A DNA stretch of 64,000 bases from Candidatus Rhodoblastus alkanivorans (GTDB lineage: Bacteria; Pseudomonadota; Alphaproteobacteria; Rhizobiales; Beijerinckiaceae): contig NZ_JAIVFP010000001.1 in assembly GCF_022760755.1 (NCBI RefSeq), forward strand, positions 1,592,001 to 1,656,000. Direction: 5' to 3'. The translations under genes and the position numbers were made by a program. Under the pieces are notes generated by a model. It was not told the origin of the DNA. It did not search any database and worked only from the letters and a program-made list of their open reading frames with translations. Of the stretch, positions 8,359 through 19,651 are shown piece after piece. The first letter of the stretch is position 1; the number at the start of each line of letters is the position of its first letter.

Positions 8359-9777
8359 TTACAAAACCTTGCCCGGATTGAGCGTATTGCGCGGGTCGAG
8401 CGCGGTTTTGAAGCGGCGCATGACGTTCATCGCGACCGGGTCCTTGACCGTCGGCAGCAACTCGCGTTTCAGCACGCCGATGCCATGTTCGGCGGAGATC
8501 GAGCCGTTCATGCGTTTGACCACGGCGTGGACGGCTTCGTTCAACTCCTCCCAGCGGGCGAGATAGGCCGCCTTGTCGGCGCCGATCGGCTGGCTGACAT
8601 TGAAGTGGATATTGCCGTCGCCCATATGGCCGAAGGGCACCGGCCGCGCGCCGGGAATGGTCTTTTCGACCACCGGAACGGCCTCCGCCAGGAAGGCGGG
8701 GACCGAGGCGACCGGCACGCAGACGTCGTGCTTGATCGAGCCGCCCTCCAATTTCTGCATCTCGGACAGGTTTTCGCGCAAAGCCCAAAAGGCCTTGCGC
8801 TGGTCGAGCGAGGCGGCGACCGCGGCGTCCTCGATGATTTCCTTTTCGAAAGCCGCTTCGAGCAAAGCCATCAACTTGTCGTTGAGGCCGGTTTCCGACT
8901 GCGAGGCCAGTTCCAGCAGCACATACCAGGCGTGCGGGCTTTCCAGCGGTTCGCGCGCGCCGGCGGAATGCCTGACCACGATCTCGACGCCGAAGCGCGA
9001 CATGAATTCGAAGGTCTTCAAATCCGGCCCGGCCGTGCCCTGGGCCAGCACCAGCAGTTCGAGGCACTTTTCCGCTGAGGCCAGCCCGATCAGGGCGGTC
9101 TCGACCGCGCGCGGGCGCGGATAGAGTTTCACCACGGCCGCGGTGATGATCCCCAGCGTGCCTTCCGAGCCCATGAAGACATGTTTCAGGTCGTAGCCGG
9201 TGTTGTCCTTGCGCAGTTTGGAGAGATTGCCGAGCACCGAGCCGTCGGCCAGCACCACTTCAAGGCCGGTGACCAGATCGCGGGCGTTGCCATAGGCCAG
9301 AACCGCGGTGCCGCCGGCGTTCGACGCCAGATTGCCGCCGATGGTGCAGGAGCCTTCCGAGGCGAGCGAGAGGGGAAACAGGCGATCGACGCTCTCGGCG
9401 GCTTCCTGCACCTTTTGCAGGGTGACGCCGGCCTCGACGATCATGGTGTTGGATTCGGGGTCGATCTCGCGGATCTTGTCGAGACGTCCGAGCGACAGCA
9501 GGATTTCCTTGCCCGACTGGTCGGGAATCTGGCCGCCGACCAGGCCGGTATTGCCACCCTGCGGCACGACCTTCAGTCCGTTCTCGTCGGCGAAGGCGCA
9601 GATGGCGGCGACTTCTTCGGTGCTGCCCGGGCGCACGACGCAGGCCGCCTTGCCATGCCAGAGGTCGCGCGGCTCGGTCATGAAAGCTTCCATGTCCCGC
9701 GGCGCGGCGAGGACATATTTCTCGCCGACGATCTTGGCGAGTCGCGCGGCGGTCTCGGCAGGAGAAAGTTCGGTCAT
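8359..9777 (-). CDS. FAD-linked dehydrogenase, D-2-hydroxyglutarate / D-lactate / GlcD type
   Basis: A 472-residue flavoenzyme. The N-terminal FAD-binding (PCMH) domain has PQGGNTGLVGG and the LASEGSCTIGGNLASNAGG stretch that grips the FAD pyrophosphate. The C-terminal cap domain has GHMGDGNIHFN (a His-rich metal/substrate motif) and AEHGIGVLKRE, as in D-2-hydroxyglutarate dehydrogenase and glycolate oxidase GlcD. The overall layout fits D-2-hydroxyglutarate dehydrogenase best. That enzyme removes D-2HG made as a side product of serine biosynthesis and feeds electrons to an acceptor. It lies 27 bases downstream of the rRNA methyltransferase gene, so it may be the third gene of the tlyA operon. 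Confidence 0.85.
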   Translation of the reverse strand: MTELSPAETAARLAKIVGEKYVLAAPRDMEAFMTEPRDLWHGKAACVVRPGSTEEVAAICAFADENGLKVVPQGGNTGLVGGQIPDQSGKEILLSLGRLDKIREIDPESNTMIVEAGVTLQKVQEAAESVDRLFPLSLASEGSCTIGGNLASNAGGTAVLAYGNARDLVTGLEVVLADGSVLGNLSKLRKDNTGYDLKHVFMGSEGTLGIITAAVVKLYPRPRAVETALIGLASAEKCLELLVLAQGTAGPDLKTFEFMSRFGVEIVVRHSAGAREPLESPHAWYVLLELASQSETGLNDKLMALLEAAFEKEIIEDAAVAASLDQRKAFWALRENLSEMQKLEGGSIKHDVCVPVASVPAFLAEAVPVVEKTIPGARPVPFGHMGDGNIHFNVSQPIGADKAAYLARWEELNEAVHAVVKRMNGSISAEHGIGVLKRELLPTVKDPVAMNVMRRFKTALDPRNTLNPGKVL

Positions 9778-9804
9778 TTCAATCCGTTTCGTTGCAATCC
9801 CGCA

Positions 9805-11157
9805 CTAGCCGAGGAGGCGGCGTCTGCGCGCGGGCTTGGTCGCTTCCTTCCGGAAGACGCCGACCAACTCCACATGGGGCGAAAAAAGAAATTGGTCAAC
9901 CGGCGTGACCTGTTCCAGCTTATAGCCGCCATCGAGGAGGATTTTGGCGTCGCGGGCGAAAGTCTGGGCATTGCAGGAGACGCCGACAACGATCGGAACG
10001 GCGCTTTTCGCCAGTTCGCGCGCCTGCGCCTCCGCCCCGGCGCGCGGGGGATCGAAGACGACGGCGTCGAAGTCTTCGAGCTCGCCGGAGAGCAACGGGC
10101 GGCTGAACAGGTCGCGGGCTTCGCCCTTGAGGGACCGCAGGCCGGGCGCGGCGCGTCCGCCGCGCAAACCGGCGGCGAGCGCGGCGGCGTCGCTTTCCGC
10201 GCAGAAGACCTCGGCTTTCTCCGCCAATCTCAACGCGAATGTGCCGATTCCGCAAAAGAGATCGGCGGTCTTTTTCGCCGCGCCCACGGCGTCGAGGACG
10301 AGTTGCGCCAGAATTTCCTCGCCGGCGGCGGTCGCCTGAAGGAAGGCGCCGGGCGGCGGCGCGACGCGGGCGCGGCCGATCGCGAGTTCCGGCGCGCGGC
10401 GCTCGACCAGCGGCAGGCCGTGGTTGGAAATGCGCGCGAGGTCGAGCGCCTGCGCCTCCGCGATGACGGCCTGTTCGAGCGCGAAATCCAGCTTGCCGCA
10501 GCCGCGAATGTCGAGGTCGAGTCCGTTCAGGCTGGCGGTCGCGACGAGATCGAGCGGTTTCTCCAGCGATTCCAGAACCTCGGCGACGCGGCGGGCGGCG
10601 GGCAGGGCGCCGGCCAGCTCCGGCGCGAGGATCGGGCAGGCGTCGAGTTCGAAAATGCGGTGGCTTCTCGCCTGCATATAGCCGACATGGGCCTTGCCGC
10701 GCTGGTCGTTGCGGGAATGGAAGGTCGCGCGGCGCCTTCCTGCCCCCCAGGCGGGAATGAGCGGCGCGACCTTCGCGCTCACGCCGGCGTTGCGCAGGGC
10801 GTCGGCGACGAGGCCGCCTTTCCAGGCCTGATAGGCGGGCTGAGCGAGGGTTTGCACGGCGCAGCCGCCGCATTGGGTGAAATGCGGGCAGGGCGCTCGC
10901 ACGCGGTCGGGGGAGGGCGCCAGAACCTCGATAAGCTTGCCGCGCTCGCCGTCCACCTCGGCGAGAATGGTTTCTCCTGGCAGCGCGAAAGGCGTGAAGA
11001 TCAGGCCATTCGGCCCAAAACTCACGCCTTCGCCGCGCGCTCCGAGTTTTTCAATGTCGAGACGGGCGTTCAGATCGATCACGCCGGCTGGACCCGATCC
11101 GATCGGATCGGGTCCAGCCGGCGGCTGGTTGTCTTGACGCGATTTCTTCACGCTCAA
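9805..11157 (-). CDS. TrmA/RlmD-family RNA (uracil-5-)-methyltransferase with Fe-S cluster
   Basis: A 450-residue class I SAM-dependent methyltransferase of the RlmD/RlmCD/TrmA family that makes m5U in RNA. From about residue 30 there is a TRAM-like beta-barrel (FALPGETILAEV). A 4Fe-4S motif CPHFTQCGGC follows with a later Cys, then the SAM-binding fold (DLFCGIGTFAL), FDPPRAGA, and the nucleophile loop VSCNAQTFARD with the catalytic Cys. The start codon overlaps the tlyA stop as ATGA (11154-11157), so translation is coupled. The first roughly 28 residues are not part of the conserved fold and carry a perfect 40-bp DNA palindrome (11083-11122). Whether the target is U1939, U747 or U54 cannot be settled here. 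Confidence 0.88.
   Translation of the reverse strand: MSVKKSRQDNQPPAGPDPIGSGPAGVIDLNARLDIEKLGARGEGVSFGPNGLIFTPFALPGETILAEVDGERGKLIEVLAPSPDRVRAPCPHFTQCGGCAVQTLAQPAYQAWKGGLVADALRNAGVSAKVAPLIPAWGAGRRRATFHSRNDQRGKAHVGYMQARSHRIFELDACPILAPELAGALPAARRVAEVLESLEKPLDLVATASLNGLDLDIRGCGKLDFALEQAVIAEAQALDLARISNHGLPLVERRAPELAIGRARVAPPPGAFLQATAAGEEILAQLVLDAVGAAKKTADLFCGIGTFALRLAEKAEVFCAESDAAALAAGLRGGRAAPGLRSLKGEARDLFSRPLLSGELEDFDAVVFDPPRAGAEAQARELAKSAVPIVVGVSCNAQTFARDAKILLDGGYKLEQVTPVDQFLFSPHVELVGVFRKEATKPARRRRLLG
11083..11122. repeat. Perfect 40-bp palindrome inside a coding sequence
   Basis: The left arm 11083-11102 (gccggctggacccgatccga) is the exact reverse complement of the right arm 11103-11122, with no spacer. 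It lies in frame near the 5' end of the RNA methyltransferase gene and encodes a low-complexity Gly/Pro/Ala stretch (AGPDPIGSGPAG). In the mRNA it could form a very stable hairpin 30-70 bases after the start codon. Perfect palindromes of this length are unusual and suggest an inserted mobile palindromic element. Confidence 0.95.
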
Positions 11158-11906
11158 TGGTCTCCATCCGGCTCGAAAACGCTATGTCGATGCGCCCCCA
11201 GCAAAAACTCCCGATTGCCGTCGCCGCCGGCGACGGGCGACGGGATCAGGCCGATGACGCGCCAGCCAAGCTTTTCGACCAGAGCCTCGATCCGGCCGCA
11301 GGCGCTTTTCTGCGCAACTTCGTCGCGGACGAGGCCCTTTTTCACATGTTCCGGCCCGACCTCGAATTGCGGCTTGATCAGCAGGACGGCCTCGGCCCGC
11401 GGCGCGGCGAGCGCCAGAACCGGCGGGAGGATTTTTTCCAGCGAAATGAAGCTGACGTCGCAGACGATGATTTGTGGCGGGGCGGGAAGATCTTCTGCGG
11501 AAAGCGCGCGGGCGTCGCGCTTTTCGAACGACGTCACCCGGAAATCCTGCGCAATCCTCGGGTGAAGCTGGCTGTGACCGACATCGACACAGGTCACGTG
11601 GGCCGCGCCGCGCGTCAGCAGGACATCGGAAAAGCCTCCGGTCGAGGCGCCGATATCGAGCGCCTGTTTTCCCGAAGGGTCGAGCGCGAAGGCGTCGAGC
11701 GCCGCCGCCAGTTTGACGCCGCCCCGCGACACATAAGGATAGGGCGCGCTGGCCGTGAGCACGGCGTCGTCGGCGACCGGCTCCGACGGCTTGGCGACCG
11801 GGCGGCCGTCCAATGTGACGAGGCCGGCCTCGATGGCCTCGCGCGCCTTGGCGCGGCTGGCGAAGAAGCCGCGTTCAACCAAAGCGATATCGGCGCGTCG
11901 GGTCAT
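11154..11906 (-). CDS. tlyA: TlyA-family rRNA 2'-O-methyltransferase
   Basis: A 250-residue protein. An N-terminal S4 RNA-binding domain (residues 1-60; RADIALVERGFFASRAKARE, typical TlyA) is followed by a linker with YVSRGGVKL. An FtsJ-like methyltransferase domain then has DIGASTGGFSDVLL as the SAM site, CDVSFISL and KPQFEVG. TlyA methylates the 2'-O of cytidine in 16S and/or 23S rRNA. Orthologues are often next to dxs in proteobacteria; here dxs is also nearby on the same strand but separated by an inserted plus-strand gene. The stop overlaps the start of the next methyltransferase gene by four bases, making a two-gene rRNA-modification operon. Confidence 0.92.
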   Translation of the reverse strand: MTRRADIALVERGFFASRAKAREAIEAGLVTLDGRPVAKPSEPVADDAVLTASAPYPYVSRGGVKLAAALDAFALDPSGKQALDIGASTGGFSDVLLTRGAAHVTCVDVGHSQLHPRIAQDFRVTSFEKRDARALSAEDLPAPPQIIVCDVSFISLEKILPPVLALAAPRAEAVLLIKPQFEVGPEHVKKGLVRDEVAQKSACGRIEALVEKLGWRVIGLIPSPVAGGDGNREFLLGAHRHSVFEPDGDH

Positions 11907-12095
11907 TCAGAGTCTCTTGCATGGTCTCTTGCGGGCCTTGGCTTGCGGCCCGCCGCACATTTCATGCGCGGCGCCAGGCGAACGTCGCGCCGGAACGCAT
12001 GGCGCTCCAGGGCGCGAAGCGCGTAGCATGGGCGTCGGGACGGGAAAAGGTCGGCGGATGCGCCGAAAAGGACGACGAGCGTGGGGGAGGGAGAC

Positions 12096-13718
12096 ATGCG
12101 GGTCGAGCAATTTCGCCAGATTCTGTTTTGGCCGCTGCAATTGATGCCCTTGGCGGACAAGGGCGACGTCCATTGGCGCCGGCTCGACGGCGATCCCAAC
12201 TGGATGCTGCTCGATGACGATTTTCCCCAGGACGCGACCCTCTATCAGGAGCGCCATTATCGGGAATTCGTATCCTTCCTGCCGCATGTCCAGCGTTTTC
12301 TCTATGGCGAGCGTTCGAAATCGGCGCGCTCCTACGGCGAGTCGCCACTGCTTGTCTATCGCCGCACCGATATCAAGGCGGTGCGGGTGCGCGCGCCGGG
12401 CGAAGCCGAACCCCGCGTCCTCACTGTCGATCACGCCGACGTTTTTTTCTTCTACGATGCCGACGTCATGATTCCCGTGATCGAAATTTCGGCGGAGAAC
12501 ATCGATCTGCGCGTCGCCATGAACATTGTCAATCGTTTCGGCCGCGCCTATCCGTCGGCCTGGAGCGAGGGCGGCGAGCCGGCCAATTGTTTCGAGACGG
12601 TTGAATGGCTCGATCGCGACGGGGCGCCGCTCGCCTGCGCCGACTACACGACGAAATCAAAATATTATGAATCGGTTTCCCGGACCCAGACCATCGCCAT
12701 CGCCGCGCATTGGGAATTCATGCTACGGCCGATGGTCCTGAACCGACGCGGCGCCGTCGGCGCCGTGCGCTACCGGCCGCTGGAATTCCACCGCATGCCG
12801 ATGATGACCTTTCTCGCGGTGGAGGACCCGACCCTTCTGACACGCGCGGAATTCACGCGTCTGGCTTTCGCTGCGCCGCCCGGCGTCGAGGACAGGCTGC
12901 CGATGTCTTCCGCTTTTCTTGCCGATTTCGAGCGTGCGCATTGCTACGACCGTTATTTCGACCCCGGCCGTTCCGATCCCGAATGGCCCAATATGCGGCT
13001 GATGTGCACGCCACAAGCGCTGGTGATGATCGGCCGCTCCGGCGATCGCGGTTTTGTCGACGCCGAGCGCGGCTTCCTCGGCCAGTTCCGCCACCAGTTT
13101 TTCATGCTCGGCCTGATCGCGCATTTCCATCGCGCCGCGATCCTGATGATGTCGAACCGGGTGGTTGACGTCATCAGCCGTCTGGAAAGACGGGACAGCC
13201 GGTCGGTGTCGCGCTTCCGCCACGACATTCGCGAAATTTCCGCGAGCTTCCTGCGCTTTACCCACCGCTATTATTTCTGCGAAGTTTCGGATCAGGCCAT
13301 CTTGCGCGACGTGTTCCGCATTTGGAGAGGGCAGATGCGCACAGAGGCCCTGTTCCAGGAATTGCGCGAGGAGGTCAACGATATGGAGGCCTTCATGGAG
13401 GCCGATCTGTTGCGCCGTCAGGCGGTGACCATCCTCCAGTTGACTGTGGTGACCCTGTTCAGCCTGACCGGGACGATCACGACCGGCTTCCTCGGCATGA
13501 ATCTTTTCAACCACGCCGATCTGCCGACGGCCGAACGGATCATGATTTTTTTCGCGGTCTTCGTCCCGACTTCGCTGCTCACCTTCTACACGGTGATGAA
13601 ATCCCGTCGCCTTGCCTATTTTCTCAACGTTCTCGCCATGGAGAAGACGGCCTGGCCCGACAAGCTGCGCGCGCTCGCCGCCGTGTGGGACGCGCGCCGC
13701 GAATTGCCCACGGACTGA
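12096..13718 (+). CDS. CorA-like membrane protein with GMN motif, large N-terminal domain
   Basis: A 540-residue protein of uncertain role. The ATG at 12096 is chosen because GGGGGAGGGAG sits right in front of it; an upstream GTG at 12081 would add five residues. Residues 1-440 are soluble, with aromatic-rich segments and no motif I recognise. The C-terminal 100 residues have two membrane helices, and GMN at 467-469 lies at the end of the first (TTGFLGMNLF). This is the layout of CorA-type Mg2+ channels, where GMN forms the selectivity filter. The helix before it (LREEVNDMEAFMEADLLRRQ) resembles the long CorA stalk helix. It sits between tlyA and dxs in the opposite orientation. I call it CorA-like; the transported ion is unproven. 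Confidence 0.65.
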   Translation: MRVEQFRQILFWPLQLMPLADKGDVHWRRLDGDPNWMLLDDDFPQDATLYQERHYREFVSFLPHVQRFLYGERSKSARSYGESPLLVYRRTDIKAVRVRAPGEAEPRVLTVDHADVFFFYDADVMIPVIEISAENIDLRVAMNIVNRFGRAYPSAWSEGGEPANCFETVEWLDRDGAPLACADYTTKSKYYESVSRTQTIAIAAHWEFMLRPMVLNRRGAVGAVRYRPLEFHRMPMMTFLAVEDPTLLTRAEFTRLAFAAPPGVEDRLPMSSAFLADFERAHCYDRYFDPGRSDPEWPNMRLMCTPQALVMIGRSGDRGFVDAERGFLGQFRHQFFMLGLIAHFHRAAILMMSNRVVDVISRLERRDSRSVSRFRHDIREISASFLRFTHRYYFCEVSDQAILRDVFRIWRGQMRTEALFQELREEVNDMEAFMEADLLRRQAVTILQLTVVTLFSLTGTITTGFLGMNLFNHADLPTAERIMIFFAVFVPTSLLTFYTVMKSRRLAYFLNVLAMEKTAWPDKLRALAAVWDARRELPTD

Positions 13719-13722
13719 GACG

Positions 13723-13750
13723 AAAAGCCCCGGGCGCGCGCGGCTCCGGG
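13723..13750 (-). terminator. Probable intrinsic terminator of dxs
   Basis: Read on the minus strand, CCCGG-A-GC, a loop of seven, GC-CCGGG, then GCTTTT. This is a GC stem with one bulge followed by a short U run, 18 bases after the dxs stop. It could also end the convergent CorA-like gene. Confidence 0.5.
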
Positions 13751-13767
13751 TTCGATTCGATTGGCGA

Positions 13768-15717
13768 TCAGGCCGTTTTCATGGTTGCCGCGGGGCGGCC
13801 GAGGGCCTCGAAGACCTTGGCGACGATGCCGTTGGCGTCGAGGCCGGCCCTGGCGTACATCGCGTCGGGCTTGTCCTGGTCGATGAAGGCGTCGGGCAGC
13901 ACCATGGCGCGGAAGCGCAAGCCGCGGTCGAACAGGCCGTCCTCGGCCAATTGCTGCGCGACGAAGGAGCCGAAGCCGCCGATCGAGCCCTCCTCGATGG
14001 TGATGAGCGCCTCATGCTCGCTGGCGAGCTTGCGGATAAGTTCGACATCGAGCGGCTTGGCGAAGCGCGCATCGGCCACCGTGGCTGAAATACCCTGCGC
14101 CGCAAGCGTTTCGGCGGCGTAGAGCGCCTCGGCGAGGCGCGTGCCGAGCGACAGGATCGCGACCTTGTCGCCCTGGCGGATGACGCGGCCCTTGCCGATT
14201 TCGAGCGGTTGGCCCTCCTGCGGCAGTTCGACCCCGACGCCGTCGCCGCGCGGATAGCGGAAGGCGATCGGGCCCTTGTCGTAAGCGGCGGCGGTCGCGA
14301 CCATATGGACCAGCTCCGCCTCGTCGGCCGCGGCCATCACCACCATATTGGGCAGGATTCCGAGATAAGCCACGTCGAACGAGCCGGCATGGGTCGCGCC
14401 GTCGGCGCCGACAAGGCCGGCGCGGTCTAGGGCGAAGCGCACGGGCAGATTCTGGATCGCGACGTCGTGGACGACCTGGTCATAGCCGCGCTGCAGGAAG
14501 GTCGAATAGATCGCGCAAAAAGGCTTGTAGCCCTCCGTGGCGAGGCCGGCGGCGAAGGTGACGGCATGCTGTTCGGCGATGCCGACGTCGAAGGTGCGCT
14601 TCGGGAAAATCTGCTGGAACAGGTCCACGCCGGTGCCCGAGGGCATGGCGGCGGTGATGGCGACGATCTTGTCGTCCTTCTCGCCTTCCTTGACCAAAGC
14701 CTCGCCGAACACTTTCGTATAGGCCGGGGCGTTGGCCTTCGGCTTGACCTGGGCGCCGGTCACCACGTCGAATTTGTTGACGCCGTGATATTTGTCCTTG
14801 GCGGCTTCGGCGGGGGCGTAGCCCTTGCCCTTCTGGGTCACGACATGGATCAGCACCGGGCCGCCGACATCGGCGTCGCGGACATTTTTCAGCACCGGCA
14901 GGAGATGGTCGAGATTATGACCGTCGATCGGGCCGACGTAATAGAAGCCCAACTCCTCGAACAAAGTGCCGCCGGTGACATAGGTGCGGGCGTGTTCCAC
15001 CGCGCGGGTGATCGCGGTTTCGACGGTTTTCGGCAAATGGCGGGCGATGGTCTTGCCGGCGTCGCGCAGCTTGAGATAGGTGCGGCCCGAGGACAGGCGG
15101 GCGAGATAGGCCGACATGGCGCCGACCGGCGGCGCGATCGACATGTCGTTGTCGTTGAGGATGACGATGAGGCGCGAATGCGAGGCCCCGGCGTTGTTCA
15201 TCGCCTCATAGGCCATGCCCGCCGACAGCGAGCCGTCGCCGATGACCGCGATCACTTTATTGTCGCCGCCCGAAAGGCTGCGGGCGACCGCCATGCCGAG
15301 GCCGGCCGAAATCGAGGTCGAGGAATGCGCGGCGCCGAAAGGATCATATTCGCTTTCCGCGCGTTTCGTGAAACCGGACAGGCCTCCGCCCTGGCGCAGG
15401 GTCTTGATGCGGTCGCGGCGGCTGGTGAGGATCTTGTGCGGATAGGCCTGGTGGCCGACGTCCCAAATGATCCGATCCTTCGGCGTATCGAAGACGTAAT
15501 GGAGCGCGACGGTCAATTCGACCACGCCGAGGCTAGAACCAAGATGGCCGCCGGTGACGGAAACCGCGTCGATGGTCGCTCGCCGAACGTCTTCCGCGAG
15601 GGCGCGCAAGTCGGATTCCGGCAACTGACGCAAGTCGGCTGGGACTTTGACAAGGTCGAGAACAGGGGTCGTCGAATTATTGTTCACGGCGCACTCAATC
15701 AATATTCGCTCCCCCAT
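13768..15717 (-). CDS. dxs: 1-deoxy-D-xylulose-5-phosphate synthase
   Basis: 649 residues from the ATG at 15717. It condenses pyruvate and glyceraldehyde-3-phosphate with thiamine pyrophosphate, the entry step of the MEP isoprenoid pathway. Visible motifs are [14 protein letters not shown] (His in the TPP site), [10 protein letters not shown], the TPP/Mg motif [15 protein letters not shown], and in the second half [15 protein letters not shown] and [12 protein letters not shown]. The frame stays open to 15843, but the extra 42 residues do not look like Dxs. A GTG at 15687 ([12 protein letters not shown]) is a plausible shorter start; neither has a strong ribosome site. Conserved residues run in order to the C-terminus, so the gene appears intact. 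Confidence 0.96.
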   Translation of the reverse strand: MGERILIECAVNNNSTTPVLDLVKVPADLRQLPESDLRALAEDVRRATIDAVSVTGGHLGSSLGVVELTVALHYVFDTPKDRIIWDVGHQAYPHKILTSRRDRIKTLRQGGGLSGFTKRAESEYDPFGAAHSSTSISAGLGMAVARSLSGGDNKVIAVIGDGSLSAGMAYEAMNNAGASHSRLIVILNDNDMSIAPPVGAMSAYLARLSSGRTYLKLRDAGKTIARHLPKTVETAITRAVEHARTYVTGGTLFEELGFYYVGPIDGHNLDHLLPVLKNVRDADVGGPVLIHVVTQKGKGYAPAEAAKDKYHGVNKFDVVTGAQVKPKANAPAYTKVFGEALVKEGEKDDKIVAITAAMPSGTGVDLFQQIFPKRTFDVGIAEQHAVTFAAGLATEGYKPFCAIYSTFLQRGYDQVVHDVAIQNLPVRFALDRAGLVGADGATHAGSFDVAYLGILPNMVVMAAADEAELVHMVATAAAYDKGPIAFRYPRGDGVGVELPQEGQPLEIGKGRVIRQGDKVAILSLGTRLAEALYAAETLAAQGISATVADARFAKPLDVELIRKLASEHEALITIEEGSIGGFGSFVAQQLAEDGLFDRGLRFRAMVLPDAFIDQDKPDAMYARAGLDANGIVAKVFEALGRPAATMKTA

Positions 15718-15927
15718 GAATAGAAGCGCGAAAGCGTGCTTTACACGTTGAGCGACCGGGGGGCAATTGCACCAAGGAATTTTGTTGACCGGCCGTTGGA
15801 CGGGGCGGCGCGATTCGGCGCCGATGGTCGGCTTAACAGGCAAATCTCTTGACGGCCACGCCGCCTGCGGCTTTCATCTGCGCCGCGTTCAGGCGCCAAA
15901 GCGAATGTTTTTCCATAGGAGGCGGCC

Positions 15928-16497
15928 ATGAGCATGGGCATGCCGGGATTTGATCCGCGTCATTCTTTAGGCGGAGCGATCGAGCGCCTGCGCTCGCGCT
16001 GGGGCTGGTTCGTCGCCTATGGCGCGCTCTGCCTCGTCTTCGGCGTCGCGGCGCTGGCCATGGCGGAGGTCTCGACCGCGGCCGTCGTCCTGTTCGTGGC
16101 CTTCATGCTGATCCTGGCCGGCGGCTTCGAAATCGTCATGGGCTTCAACACCCGCGATTGGCCGTCCTTCTTCCTGTGGGTCATGAGCGGCCTGTTCTAT
16201 CTGGTGTTCGGCGCCTTCGCTCTGGCGCGCCCCACAGTCGCCGCCGCGGTTTTGACCGCCGTGGTCGGCGTCGGATTCCTGCTCGCGGGCGTCGTGCGCA
16301 TCTGGCTCGGCTTCAAGCTGCCGGCGGGGCCGAAGGCATTCGTCATCTTCGCGGGCGCGATCACGACGCTGCTCGGCGTCCTGATTCTCGCCGGCTGGCC
16401 GGGCAACACCATGGTCGTGCTCGGCGTTTTATTCGGGATCGATCTGGTGTTCTATGGCGCGAGCTGGATCGCGCTGGGGCTGAAACTTCGGCCCTGA
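15928..16497 (+). CDS. HdeD-family membrane protein (DUF308)
   Basis: A 189-residue integral membrane protein with about six hydrophobic helices in three pairs, each pair ending in a short polar turn. This internal repeat and the segments GFEIVMGFNTRDWPSFFLW and LGVLFGIDLVFYG are typical of HdeD/DUF308. E. coli HdeD contributes to acid resistance at high cell density; its mechanism is unknown and the function here is inferred only from family. An AGGAGG site six bases before the ATG fixes the start. It is divergent from dxs and upstream of ppdK, separated from the latter by about 150 bases. Confidence 0.85.
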   Translation: MSMGMPGFDPRHSLGGAIERLRSRWGWFVAYGALCLVFGVAALAMAEVSTAAVVLFVAFMLILAGGFEIVMGFNTRDWPSFFLWVMSGLFYLVFGAFALARPTVAAAVLTAVVGVGFLLAGVVRIWLGFKLPAGPKAFVIFAGAITTLLGVLILAGWPGNTMVVLGVLFGIDLVFYGASWIALGLKLRP

Positions 16498-16646
16498 CGT
16501 TTTGTTCATCCTAAAGCCTTTTGTTTTTGCCCGCGGCGATTGGCTTTTGGCGCCCCAAGGTGATAAAGGCCGAAAGCCTCTTACAAGCTCCCGCACACTC
16601 TAACGGATGCGTCGGACGAAAATCTGACGGCGTGAGGAAATCCATA

Positions 16647-19325
<2,679 letters not shown>

Positions 19326-19651
19326 GGAGAAAGCGCGTCGCGCTGATTTTCCCTCGTAACCAGAATGCCGGAAACTTCTGCCGAGTTTCCGGCGCGGCGG
19401 CGGGCGGCCCTCAGAGACGCCAGGCCCTGACTGAGCGCGATGCTTCGTTCGTCGCGCCATCAAACCCTGGCGGCCGCCCCCGTATTGGGCGCTGGTAGAA
19501 CGACGGACCAGGCTGCGAGGGGACTCACGGCGCCTAAATTTCAGCCAGCTCGCTCGTCAACATGACCGAAAGCCTTCTTTTCAGACGTGACAGGCCTGCG
19601 CTTTAGTCCTCATAAATTGCACAGTCGCCGCCAAGAAAGGCTCATGCCGCA
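19326..19651. other. Intergenic region with one stem-loop (19367-19393)
   Basis: 326 bases between ppdK and the transglutaminase/DUF2126 gene. A 10-bp perfect stem (GCCGGAAACT / AGTTTCCGGC, loop of seven) at 19367-19393 could end ppdK transcription, though no U run follows. The rest shows no convincing ORF or RNA gene; an AT-richer stretch near 19600 probably holds the promoter of the next gene. Confidence 0.5.

Noticed and set aside
9181-11565. A 794-residue plus-strand frame across three minus-strand genes
   Set aside because: It runs across the boundaries of the FAD dehydrogenase, methyltransferase and tlyA genes, which are real on the other strand.
13741-13765. tRNA-like GGTTCGATTC sequence
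   Set aside because: Resembles a T-loop, but no acceptor, D or anticodon stems can be formed around it.
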